Source: Membranipora membranacea | Taxonomy: Eukaryota; Bryozoa; Gymnolaemata; Cheilostomatida; Membraniporidae | Length of the DNA: 64,000 nucleotides | Direction: 5' to 3' | Assembly (NCBI GenBank): GCA_914767715.1 | Contig: OU612067.1 | Coordinates: 8,434,001 to 8,498,000, forward strand | Shown here: positions 36,201 to 46,334 of the stretch, piece after piece | Layout of the letters: each line of letters begins with the position of its first letter | How positions within the stretch are numbered: the first letter of the stretch is position 1 | Program-made: the position numbers and the translations under genes | The notes under the pieces: model-generated | What the model saw: only the letters and a program-made list of their open reading frames with translations | Told to the model about the DNA's origin: nothing | Databases searched by the model: none

Positions 36201-37910
36201 AATATACACAGAACACAGCTTTTATCGTGAGGTTGATGAAACAATGCCATATAGCATTAGCTTGGTAGCAATTTATTGATTAAGCCACATGAAGTTGAAC
36301 AATGACACCAAATTCTGGCTATTTTTACAACTCCTCTCCTAAGCATTGACATGTCTATCAATTTGTGCTATTAGCTGAATCCCATGAGGCAGCATGGATA
36401 GTTACATCCTTGATGCCGGGGCACTTCTGCTCCCTTGGACAGGGGGGGGGGGGTAACTTTCCACTTACATTTGAATCTATTGTCCAATGGATCTGCCAAC
36501 AGTAAACTCTCTACCTCACTTTGGTTGGTTAGTCTAGAGAAGATGTGGAAAATGAACTCAGTCTCAGTGTGGGCATAATTTGGTAGGAATAGGAAGGAAC
36601 TGCCAGTTTAGCCGTGAAATATTTGCTTTGCATGTACCAGCTCACCTGTAGATGAATGCTTGAAGCTTTTTCCTTGCAGAACTTGCAGAAGTTGCTTTAA
36701 ATAAGCTGGATGTATCCTCCATTCTTGCCACAACTTTATAAGAATGCCTTTATATGACCTTAACCTGACCATGAGCTCTTTACATAACATTGTTGATAAT
36801 AGACTGATGAAATTCATTAGCTATCATTGAGGGCTTTGGGAAATCCAAAGTTAGCCCTAAATACCTAGCAATTGGATAAATAAACTGGGTGATGGGTTGT
36901 ACTTCACTCTAAGCAAATGATCATGTCTGATCAGTGAGAGGAAATAAGCTAATGTTATTGCCATGTTGTCATTAAACTGAGTGATTATGAAAAATTGTGT
37001 AAGGGGGTCATATGTTATATTGGTTTATTATGCCATTTTTGACCTTTTCTCAACTTTGATAGTTATCTATTATTGGTAGGGCCAGGCCCTAGCAGCCGTG
37101 CCGTAGGATACGGCCCTGCTTGATGGATAACATATGAGTAAAAGAGACAGAATCCAACTTATGGTTGAGAGAAATGTGGAAAAAAACAAGCGAGACCGGT
37201 AATTTTTTTTCATCACAATGATGTGTTTGCGGTTGGGGTTTTGGCTTATTTTCATGGGAAAACATAGAAAAATTTTCCAATGGCTGCAAGTGAAAATACC
37301 TACAAGTGTTCAACATGGTGTGACATGAAAAATTTTCCAAAAAAATGGCTATTAGCGCTCTAAAACATAAATTTTAAAGCTCAATTCCTATATTCTCAAT
37401 GATAACTTTTATGATACAGGCACCAGCCATGCACAACCAGATTGCGTCGCATCATGAATCTCGCAATAATTAAGTAGGAAGTTTTGAGCACTGCATTGTC
37501 CACTCTAGAGTATATAATAACTCTATGGTGATGACTGTTAATCAGCATTGAGAATCCTCACACTACGTCACATGTGGTTATGAATAATTTCACACATAAG
37601 ATGATGATCAAAATATTGTGTACTTGGCCAGCTGGCAACGTCGCTACCACTTCGCTATATTGTCTATGGCCACAAATAGCAGGCCCTCATGGTGCGATGC
37701 TATGGTAGTGACATTGCCTGCAAATCCCACTGACCTGGGTTCGCACCCAGTAGTGTGAGGATTCTCAATCGCCTTGAAAGTTTGAGAGACCATAACCTCC
37801 TCAATATTAAGATTCCAAAGCTGGAAATCACTCACATCATAGAATAGAATAGGGAGAATAAGATGTGATACACAAGAGCAGCCTCAAAGCTAGTCTTTAA
37901 ATTTGCTTTA

Positions 37911-40229
37911 CCAATTTACACTAAAAAATAAACCAGTTAAAACCGTCCTGACTTTTAATTCACCCGGCACTTAATTCAGATAGATTGAACATTCATATCT
38001 TTAGCATTCTTTCACACATTGTTATTCTGTTATGGTGACAGACTGATATTGGTCTGGCCCCAAAATTTAGGGTTTTCAGAAGCTTCATTGGTGTTGGGAA
38101 TGGGATGGGTTGAATGGTCTGATGAAGGGGAAGATGAAGAAAGTCTTCTGATTGGACAATCTGACAGGTCATAGCATCAGGATTTTCTGAGAAAAAAAAA
38201 TAATTGGAAAATTTAAATAATAATCAATACTGCAACATCCTATCAAACTTGATGTAATGTAGCTGTTCTACATTTGAGACTGGAGACAGGAAGACGGCAA
38301 AGAATGAATTTGAGAAAACTGACAATGAAAAATTGAAGTCAGTTGTTCTTGATAGAAAAACCCCAATACATCCAGTGTTTTATCTAATTGAATTGCTCTT
38401 TACTTTTTCAAGATATTGTGAAAACTATTTGAATTATTTTTTAATCTTTCAATATATTGTGGTAATGTTTTAACTGATTGAATCACTCCTTGATTTTTTT
38501 AATTGTGAAAATGTTTTAACTTATTGAATTAAGTAAAGATGAACAGTTCTTTTTTGAGAGCCCTCAAGATCATATCACGCTCTACTATGTTTTTTTGCAA
38601 TGACTGTTTGAGTTAAAGTTTACTATTCATAAAAATAGAGTGTGATCTAAGTCATTAATAAATTGAGTTAAGGCATTTTGCAACAAAGTTACAAAACAAA
38701 TGCGCCGGATAAATTTGAACTGATAAACGACACAGTTTTTGTTTAGAGTTGCCCCCTTCCTCAACAGGTAACTCAAAACAAAATAAACATGAGCAAATAA
38801 TGAATAAAAGAGGAGTGTCTGTTATGCTCGTGTTTCGGCCGACATCCTTTCTTTCACATTCTCTGAGAAATGTGTAAATATCTTTGTATTTATACCAGTC
38901 TCAATAGTCTCAATATCTTGTAATAACTTTAGAAAGAATTCATATTGCTGACGGTTGACAGTATATTGATAACCAAAAGGATTCGAGTAAGAATATAGGT
39001 AAGCTTTACACAGAGAAAGGTATTAACATTGTGAATTTACACAAGATGCTGACTGTACTTTATTTTAAATGTCGTCAATAGAAAATATAGCCTCCTTCAT
39101 ATAGCGCAGCCTGCTAGACACACAAATGCATAAATTTTGTTTTTTTTCTGGCATAAAAATTGCACTTCTTTTCAAATTAAAACCTAATGTATTGGAAAAA
39201 TGATATCATTGTTACCTGAAAGTCTTACACAGGATTATTGCTGTGTCATCACCAAATAATGCTCAATAATTCATGGTATTCGGATTAAGTTGACAGTTGA
39301 AACCAGGATTGGGGAATCTAACGTAATACCCCTTGTGAACAAAATTTTGCTAAGTCACAACCAAAGTCGATTCATCCCACAATCCAAAAAAAGTGTTATT
39401 TAACTTTTTGTTGACTGTATGACGGGAGATGAGAGGATGTGACAACGCTTAACATTTCCAATTATATGAATAAAATTTGTTTAACTTTTCAATGAACCAT
39501 AAATATTTCAACACTAGCGTCACAAAAACCAATCTCCAAGCATAGCTTGAAAAAGTGATGAATGTCATACCCCTGATACCCTGATCGGCGATGCTTACTC
39601 TGTTTACAAATGTTTGACTATGTCACCACCAAAATAAAGGCATAACAATAATCAAATGAATTAATAATTATCTCAGTTGGCTGTTGATATGGTGAGAGAG
39701 AGGGGAGAGGCATAGCTCTACCCTCCCCCCTTATCTGGAAAAAAACTCTCTCTTGTTAGGCAGTTATGCAGTTACTGAATTTCTGTAAATGGTTTAGAGC
39801 TTTTCAGCTGTATTATTTAAAAGTTTTACACAAATGCTATTCTGATGAGCTCATTAGGAATTTTGTTGGCAATAAAAGGGCTAAAGGAAACGATATTCTA
39901 ACAATTGAGAATCAGCGTATGAAAATGAATAATCTTACGTCATCTAAAGCTAAGACAAGGCAAAATTACTATTACTATTATTTGTGTGGGTAAGCATTTA
40001 TTTTACCCTGATAAACGGCTTGCTACAGATTACAGGCCATTACAGTTGCCAATTTGAAGAGTGTCAAAACTGTAGCATCATAATAAATTTACATCTGCTA
40101 TGACTGAGTCCTGAAAAACTGCCAAAGATCACCTTACCTGTGTCTTCATGTTAAAACTCAAACCTTATTTGGGAAGTGAAACAGGCTCTCGTAAATTTTC
40201 TCACATGGAGATCAGTGGAAGGAGGGGTC
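37911..40229. other. Intergenic, AT-rich, nothing recognised
   Basis: No exon, LINE motif or clear inverted repeat. Near 38370-38530 three loosely similar stretches contain ATTGTG.AAA.TGTTTTAACT and TGAATTG, possibly a degraded tandem repeat. Confidence 0.4.
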
Positions 40230-40560
40230 TTAAGGCATTTGTAAGTCTAGCAGGGAAGGTAGATGCCCCACCGTCCCTGATTCCTGAGCCATCTTTCGTT
40301 GAGATAGGCCTCGACATAACCTTAGCCTACATAACTTCTCATCAAATGAAGTAAACAAGTAGGCATCTGAAGAAATGACACCAAAAAAATTCGAGGTAAA
40401 AGGTAATAGGTCTTCCGAGATTAAAAATCTATCATAGAAGATTTTTGTACTGTCAATATGGCTTTCGACTGCTTCTTTTGAAGATTCGATATTATGACAC
40501 ATCCAAATTGTTTTGGGCAAGTTACGCCACAATTTGGCACCGAAGTTTGCCTAGGAGAGT
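40230..40560 (-). pseudogene. Possible LINE ORF2 C-terminal remnant
   Basis: The minus strand reads FGAKLWRNLPKTIWM followed by a Ser-rich stretch and a terminal basic end, like the final GAKLWN-LP--I region of CR1/L2 ORF2. No other part of an element is adjoining. Weak assignment. Confidence 0.35.
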
Positions 40561-40815
40561 CCAAGTTTGTCATTAGGTGACCCTCGCTTTAGCTCAGCCT
40601 GACAAAGTATTTGATTCACAAGGCTGGCATTCATTATAATAATTGATTAAACTCAAATAAAAATAATAATAAATCATGATCTTGATTAGTAAGGGTATAT
40701 ATATACTTTTATTGTCATTCTACATCATCTTTAGGAATGTTTTTCATGCAGTGACAGAACAAAAAAGAAAAAACTTTAGCGGAGAGAAAAAGAAAAAATA
40801 CTCAAGTAACAAGAA

Positions 40816-43572
40816 TTAATAGGATATAAAGTGCTTTGATAGTTGTTGTTTAAAATGAGTAAGTTTGGTTGCTGAGCGTATCTGAATTGGTAAAGAGTTA
40901 AAAGTTGTAGTGATTTTTTGTCTTAATTGACCAGTGTGATAATGTAATAGGTATCTGTCTCTAAAAAAGGTTTTAGAGCTAGCTGGAATAAAGCCTTCCA
41001 AAAGAAAGTCAGGTGCAATCAAATGCAAAATTTGAAAACCAAAAATACAGGTGAAATGACCAGCAAGGAGAGGAAAAGGAATCAGACCAAGAGATGTATG
41101 TAAATCTCTTGTATGTATTAGATGATATGGTATGTGGTTGACATTTGCTATTAGGCGGAAAGCCCTCTTTTGGAGCAAGTATATTCTTTCAAGAATATAT
41201 TGTGGTGATAGGTTGCCATATATGCGGATGCCATATATCATATGACAAAAGACATACTGGAAATAAAAGTTACGAGATGATTTACTATCTAGGAATGCCC
41301 TGCATTTCTGGAATAATGCCAAACTTTTGTTTATATTGATGCAAATCTGGTCTACATAATCGTCCCATGTCAATGAGTCATTCAAAGTAAAACCAAGCAG
41401 TTTGGTATTGGCATTTCGGTTTAGTTTTTTATGGTTAATTTTTAGATCTAAATCTAGAGATGTGGCTCTATGAGAGGGTTGTACAAGCATATAGTGAGAT
41501 TTTTTTATGTTTATCAACATCCTATTATTCCTACACCAACTTACTATCAAGTGTAGATCAGTATCACAAAAATCATTAAGTGTATCAAAGTTGTCAGATT
41601 TTGATACGAAAACTGTATCATCAGCGTAGGCAAATGCCTTGGAATGTAATGTGTAGGATAAAAGATCATTGACGTATATAAGGAATAAACTTGGTGCCAG
41701 AATTAAGCCTTGGGGGACACCAATGTCTATTGGAAGAATTTTTGAACTTTTTGCACCTTGTTGTATAGCTACAAATTGTGTCCTATCTGTTAGGAAACAT
41801 TTTATGAGAGAGTGCAGTTTGCCGGTTATACCGGACATTGTCAATTTTTTCAGAAGAATTTTATGGTCGACGCAGTCAAAAGCTTTTTTGAAATCCAAAA
41901 ACATCATAGCAACAAAGTGACCATCTGATCTTGCTGACAAACAGTCAGAAATGAGTTTGTGTAGGGAATCAACACAGGAATAACCTTCTCTAAATCCGCA
42001 TTGTAATTTGTGAAGAAGTTTGTTTGTGGTGAGATATTTTTGAATTTGGGAATTCACATGTTTCTCAAAAATCTTAGATAGCACAGGAAGTATTGATATA
42101 GGGCGATAATTAGATGGATCTTCGATATCTCCACCCTTATGAATAGGAATTACTCTTGCGGTTTTCCACTGTGAAGGAAATACACCCTCTATTAATGCTC
42201 TATTGAACATGTCAGTTACAATGTCGCATATGTAAGGCCATGTTTTCTTTAAAACCTTAACAGATATACCATCATGACCAGTTGCTTTATTGTCAGAAAT
42301 GTTTTTTACATATTTGAAACAAATTTCTGGAGTAAAGCGAGTCAATTGAGAATTCGTTTGGGTTGTCACTGGTCTGATCATGTTATATTCATGGGAATCA
42401 GGGATGTCTTTGGTTATGGATTTTGCAATCGATGTAAAGTGTCTGTTCAATTCATCAGGGGATAAACCACCGATATTGACCATCGGTGAAAATTTAGTTT
42501 GATTGATTCCTAAAGCTTCCCAAACAGGTTTGGTGTTATTTTTGTTATTTTTAATTATATCTGAAATAACTGATTTTTTCTTCTTCTTAATCAAATTTGT
42601 TACATAATTGCGTTGAATTTTGTACTCTTCCCATTTGCCCTCTCTCTTCAATCTATCACACAAATGCATGTGTGATTTTACCTCATCATCTAACCATTTG
42701 GGCAGTTGAGCAGTTTTTACAAATCTCTTCTTGGTGATGACAAGTGTTTTGATTAATGAACTATAGGTGTCATTAAATCTTGCATACATACGGTCTACAG
42801 TATTCTCACACAATACATCATTAAAGTGACGACCTGAAAAAAGGTCATGTATATTCTGGTTTGTAAATTTGGAATAGTCATTGAATTCAAATGATGTTCT
42901 TTTTGCTTTTACCTTTAATGTGGAAAATAAAATTTTAATGAAAACTAAGTAATGATCACTCATTCCATATTTTATAAGTCCACTCTCTGACATGTCTGAG
43001 GGCAGATTTGTGTATATGTGATCGATCAGGGTGCTGGATGTTTCTGTAACTCTTGTTGGCTCCGAGATCAATTGACGGAAGGAAAAAGATTTAACAATAT
43101 TCAACCACTTTCTGTTGCTTCTTTGTTCAAGGATGTTGATGTTAAAATCTCCAAGTGTAATCATTTCATTATACAGTGAAAAAGCTTTTTCAAAGTATTC
43201 GTAAGCAAGATCATACCATGCGGACTTGGAGTTGGGAGGCCTGTATATAAATGAGACTAAACAACTTTTATTTGTACTTGGCTTTACTTTGATAGTTATA
43301 GACTCAGGCATGCTATTGTCAAAATCTGCAAGATGTTCGAGTTGCACGGATTCATGTATGTAGACAATGAGACCACCACCGTAACCATATCCCCGATCTC
43401 TCCTAATCACCTGATAACCTGGCACCGCATAACTACCAACACCATCATGCTCATTCAAAAATGTTTCTGCTAATCCTAGAATTGCGAATTTACGTTGATG
43501 CAAAATTGATTTTATCTCCTCTATTTTGCTGGTGATTCCACGGACATTCAAAAATGCAAATTCAGAATTCAT
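40816..43572 (-). CDS. LINE ORF2: APE endonuclease plus reverse transcriptase
   Basis: 918 aa, intact. The N-terminal apurinic-type endonuclease shows LNVRGI (N9), LAETFL (E36), FIYRPPNS, LGDFNINIL, STLIDHIYTN and MSDHYLV, the usual active-site set. The central reverse transcriptase shows ARVIPIHKGG, NYRPISILPVLSKIFE, LQCGFREGYSC, FLDFKKAFDCVDH, VPQGLILAPSLF and the catalytic FAYADDTVF. A thumb region (LLGFTLNDSLTW) and the C-terminal TTFNSLPIQIRSATKLTHF follow. The protein nicks target DNA and copies the element RNA onto it. The start ATG overlaps the preceding stop as UAAUG. No zinc knuckle or RNase H is seen. Clade assignment to CR1/L2 is by motif style only. Confidence 0.93.
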   Translation of the reverse strand: MNSEFAFLNVRGITSKIEEIKSILHQRKFAILGLAETFLNEHDGVGSYAVPGYQVIRRDRGYGYGGGLIVYIHESVQLEHLADFDNSMPESITIKVKPSTNKSCLVSFIYRPPNSKSAWYDLAYEYFEKAFSLYNEMITLGDFNINILEQRSNRKWLNIVKSFSFRQLISEPTRVTETSSTLIDHIYTNLPSDMSESGLIKYGMSDHYLVFIKILFSTLKVKAKRTSFEFNDYSKFTNQNIHDLFSGRHFNDVLCENTVDRMYARFNDTYSSLIKTLVITKKRFVKTAQLPKWLDDEVKSHMHLCDRLKREGKWEEYKIQRNYVTNLIKKKKKSVISDIIKNNKNNTKPVWEALGINQTKFSPMVNIGGLSPDELNRHFTSIAKSITKDIPDSHEYNMIRPVTTQTNSQLTRFTPEICFKYVKNISDNKATGHDGISVKVLKKTWPYICDIVTDMFNRALIEGVFPSQWKTARVIPIHKGGDIEDPSNYRPISILPVLSKIFEKHVNSQIQKYLTTNKLLHKLQCGFREGYSCVDSLHKLISDCLSARSDGHFVAMMFLDFKKAFDCVDHKILLKKLTMSGITGKLHSLIKCFLTDRTQFVAIQQGAKSSKILPIDIGVPQGLILAPSLFLIYVNDLLSYTLHSKAFAYADDTVFVSKSDNFDTLNDFCDTDLHLIVSWCRNNRMLINIKKSHYMLVQPSHRATSLDLDLKINHKKLNRNANTKLLGFTLNDSLTWDDYVDQICININKSLALFQKCRAFLDSKSSRNFYFQYVFCHMIYGIRIYGNLSPQYILERIYLLQKRAFRLIANVNHIPYHLIHTRDLHTSLGLIPFPLLAGHFTCIFGFQILHLIAPDFLLEGFIPASSKTFFRDRYLLHYHTGQLRQKITTTFNSLPIQIRSATKLTHFKQQLSKHFISY

Positions 43573-44120
43573 TATCTCATTTGCTCAAATTGACATTTAA
43601 CACCTTGTGATTGGAGACAAATGCCATTTTTAATAGAAAAAAGAAAATCATCATGAGAATGGAACTTAATTTTGAACATTCTCATTGGTTTGCCCTCCTT
43701 AAAAATTCTTTCTGATGTAGCATGAGGGTAGAGCACTTTTATATCATTTATTACAGTGCTGTCCTCAGCATCTAGTGGGATACCTTTCAACATACCCATC
43801 TTTTCTGTCAGGGACCTTGGGTCTACTGTTTGGCGTATACTTGATCCACCAAATAGATCAGTGTTCCATTTGCGTAGGATGTTGTTTCTCGTTTCTTGGT
43901 GGTTGAACTGTATCATAATTTTGGGTTTGTTTGTATTGAAGTTATATCTGGTAACCTTTTCTATTATGATTGGCCCAAAGGTTTTGTTGAGGGTGCGTCT
44001 GATGGTATCTTGGTTAAAGTTGCTGTAGGTCATGGAGTCCTTCTTAATATCTATGACAAGATTGTCTATAGGGCGGAAACTGTTGTCTATTTTTTGTTCT
44101 TTTTGGGGTTGTGTTCTCAT
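43572..44120 (-). CDS. LINE second ORF1 segment, RNA-binding (RRM/gag-like)
   Basis: 182 aa from ATG at 44120 to a TAA sharing its last A with the ORF2 start. It contains MGMLKGIPLDAEDSTVI and, further on, MRMFKIKFHSHDDF, resembling the paired RRM-like nucleic-acid-binding fold of LINE gag proteins (GxP.......I and .V.I.F.S.ED). A stop lies upstream near 44168 in this frame, so it is not fused to the first ORF at 44329. Either the element truly has three ORFs or ORF1 was split by mutation. Confidence 0.7.
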   Translation of the reverse strand: MRTQPQKEQKIDNSFRPIDNLVIDIKKDSMTYSNFNQDTIRRTLNKTFGPIIIEKVTRYNFNTNKPKIMIQFNHQETRNNILRKWNTDLFGGSSIRQTVDPRSLTEKMGMLKGIPLDAEDSTVINDIKVLYPHATSERIFKEGKPMRMFKIKFHSHDDFLFSIKNGICLQSQGVKCQFEQMR

Positions 44121-44328
44121 GCTGGTTCGTTGTTGTTGTTCGTTGAGGAAGTTGATGGTAGATTAAGTTGCTGATGATTATAGTTAGCCCAGTGTTGTGC
44201 TGATGCTGTTTGATTGTTGGGAGAAACTTTTTCATGTGTTTAGGAATTTGAATTGCATTCCAATTTACTTGTTAGATGTTTGTTGATGCTGGTTTCAAGT
44301 TGGTCGAATTGATGTTATTTTTGATCGG

Positions 44329-45111
44329 TTATTGGTTGTTTGTCAACATTAGTTTCTGTATTAAAGTGCTTTGTTGTTTAACTTTATTTTCTAGCTCCGA
44401 GATTTTGCTCATCATGACGCTGATGAGGCTTTGGATATTGCTGCATAATTCACATGTGTTGCCTGATGTTCTTTGATGATTGTGAGAGCTGGTGCTTTCC
44501 ATGGCAACTGATGTGCCGGAGCTTTGATTGGACGTGTAGCCGTTTTCAAGACTTGGTAGTTGAACTTCTGCCGCATTCATGCCTTGCTCGGATGTAATGA
44601 ATTCTTTACATTTCTGTTGAATGGTGGCATTCAATGCATTTATAGTATGTTCAGGAATGGCGTTGATAAGTTTAGTGTAGTGGTCAAGGAAAATATCTTT
44701 GTCCTTAATACCATTGACAAGTATGGTAGATGTTGTATTATAAAAGTTTGTAGTGTATAAAGATTTTTTTCCTTTCTTCTTGGTTTTAACTGTGACCACT
44801 ACAGCGACTACAGTTGTTTTTGTTTGATCCCGGTTGGTCTGTAAAGAGGTGTAAAGTCCTTGCTCTTTTAACGAGGACTGGAAGTTAGCTTTGACAACCT
44901 CGTATGTTGCAGAATTGCACACCAGTACGATTTGAATGTTGTCAAGAGTACCTTTGATTTCGATGCTGTTGTCTTGAGTTGTTGAATCCAGCTTTTTGTG
45001 AAGTGCTCTGAGTTTGTTTAAATAATACGGCATTTCTTTTTTGTTTTCTTGCTGATCGTCATCTTGGTCATCTCGCTTCCGCTTTTTAGAACTTAAAGCA
45101 CTGTCTTCCAT
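44329..45111 (-). CDS. LINE ORF1 N-terminal segment with coiled coil
   Basis: 260 aa starting at ATG (MEDSALSSKKRKRDD). A basic, then acidic N-terminus with a nuclear-signal-like KKRKR is followed by a middle domain of unknown fold. A C-terminal heptad-like helix (ISELENKVKQQSTLIQKL) follows CELC. Coiled-coil trimerising regions are typical of LINE ORF1 proteins. It ends about 200 nt before the next open frame. Confidence 0.7.
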   Translation of the reverse strand: MEDSALSSKKRKRDDQDDDQQENKKEMPYYLNKLRALHKKLDSTTQDNSIEIKGTLDNIQIVLVCNSATYEVVKANFQSSLKEQGLYTSLQTNRDQTKTTVVAVVVTVKTKKKGKKSLYTTNFYNTTSTILVNGIKDKDIFLDHYTKLINAIPEHTINALNATIQQKCKEFITSEQGMNAAEVQLPSLENGYTSNQSSGTSVAMESTSSHNHQRTSGNTCELCSNIQSLISVMMSKISELENKVKQQSTLIQKLMLTNNQ

Positions 45112-45260
45112 ATGATATCCAGTAATTATTTGCAATTTTTAATCAAGAGAGAGAGAATTTTTCACAAGCAGCTTGTCAGCACGATGTCACGCACAACAAT
45201 CCTATGGATTGTTGGGCGTCTTGTCACTCACAACAAGGTACCTTGTTATCACGCACAACA

Positions 45261-46334
45261 AGGTATGGATGTCCTACCTTCGCCTTCATAACTTCTAAGC
45301 ATATAATATTACACTTCTTCCAAATTCTTGCTATATTATTTACATTAACTTAGGCTACCCATTCATACAAAATTGTAACTATGTTTTATATCCAAAAATT
45401 GGCACTTGGACCAGACAACAAGTAAGGATTCACTTACATATGTTCAATATCTCTCCAAGTTGGTCATAATTTGGTACAGTTTTGGTCCACTTACGTTTGT
45501 GTTGGAAAGTCAGATTAAAATCTGAATCTTAAATGTAATGAAGTGTAATCTTAATAGGTTGGCACAGCACAAGGGCGCATAATTACCTCATAGCTCTTAG
45601 ATGAGAAGGGAGGACAATCCCTAACACTACACATAATTTTTACCCAGAAGTGCTCTGAATTTTCTAAACGATAAAATATTGCATAGTTACTGCAGAACTA
45701 GCTGCCAGACTATAATATATTGCTTTCGTCCTTCCGTAGGCGGTAAACAAAAACAAACAGAGTGGGAATGATGGCATATGGCAGTAAATCAGAATTAAGA
45801 GATTAGTAAATAACAGGCAATTAATAATAAAGAAGCCCACATTCCATATCAAGCGCTCTGGAGATGATTGATGAGGTACTCAGGTTTGGATACTAACCAA
45901 TGGATGAGGGAGAAAATAACTATTTGAGCAATTAGTTTCTTGCTATCAAAGTAGCTATATAAGACATTGACACAACTTCTTCAGGTTTATATCACACATC
46001 GTATTCACAAAGTTCAGTTCTTCTGGTTCATCCTGTCAAATCCAGTAAGTCTATATAAGTTTTTTTAAAGATCATTGTCTACCTGCTAGCAACAACCTTC
46101 TAATCTTTATTGCAAATGCAAAGGCGGTCAGAGCAGTGAATATCTTTATTTTGTCATTGGCCTATTGCCTTGCTTGTATAAAAATATGTAAAGATATTGA
46201 TTTGCGTATTATGCATGTGGTTAGCCTAACGGTTAGTGGGTTCAATCATCCAGTTGCCAACTGGGGTCATTATAATTATCATTGTTATATTATGTTATCA
46301 TCCATTATTTACAAATATGTCATTTTTGCAGGTC
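45261..46334 (+). other. Intergenic and 5' region of the membrane collagen
   Basis: A fragment of the ACTACCCAAAGACC MITE family ends near 45684-45742 (GCCAGACTATAATA). A splice acceptor TTTTTGCAG lies at 46323-46331, just before the collagen ATG, so a non-coding first exon probably lies in this stretch. A weak tRNA-like B box (GGGTTCAATCATCC) is near 46239. Confidence 0.45.

Larger units (their letters stand above)
33686..37910. mobile_element. 4.2-kb composite element: hAT remnant between long inverted repeats
   Basis: The left arm (33686-34270) and right arm (37110-37910) are inverted copies. Both contain CACTCTAGAGTATAT-type sequence, the GCATGGCCAGTGCCTG/CAGGCACCAGCCATGC region and AACCGCAAACACATCATTG. 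The outermost part of each arm is the 140-bp repeat known from 12430-13122, and a tRNA-like stretch sits inside the right arm (about 37650-37750). The 2.8-kb interior carries a hAT transposase remnant. Arms have diverged by substitutions and small indels. Confidence 0.65.
40700..45260 (-). mobile_element. Near full-length non-LTR retrotransposon (LINE, CR1/L2-like)
   Basis: Three open frames in order on the minus strand (44329-45111, 43572-44120, 40816-43572) are followed by a 3' region with AATAAAAG and a TA microsatellite near 40690-40715. The 5' leader near 45180-45260 has small palindromes (ACAAGGTACCTTGT) and repeated CACGCACAACAA. ORF2 is uninterrupted over 918 codons, so the copy is young. 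Target-site duplications could not be identified by eye, so the outer limits are approximate. Confidence 0.85.
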
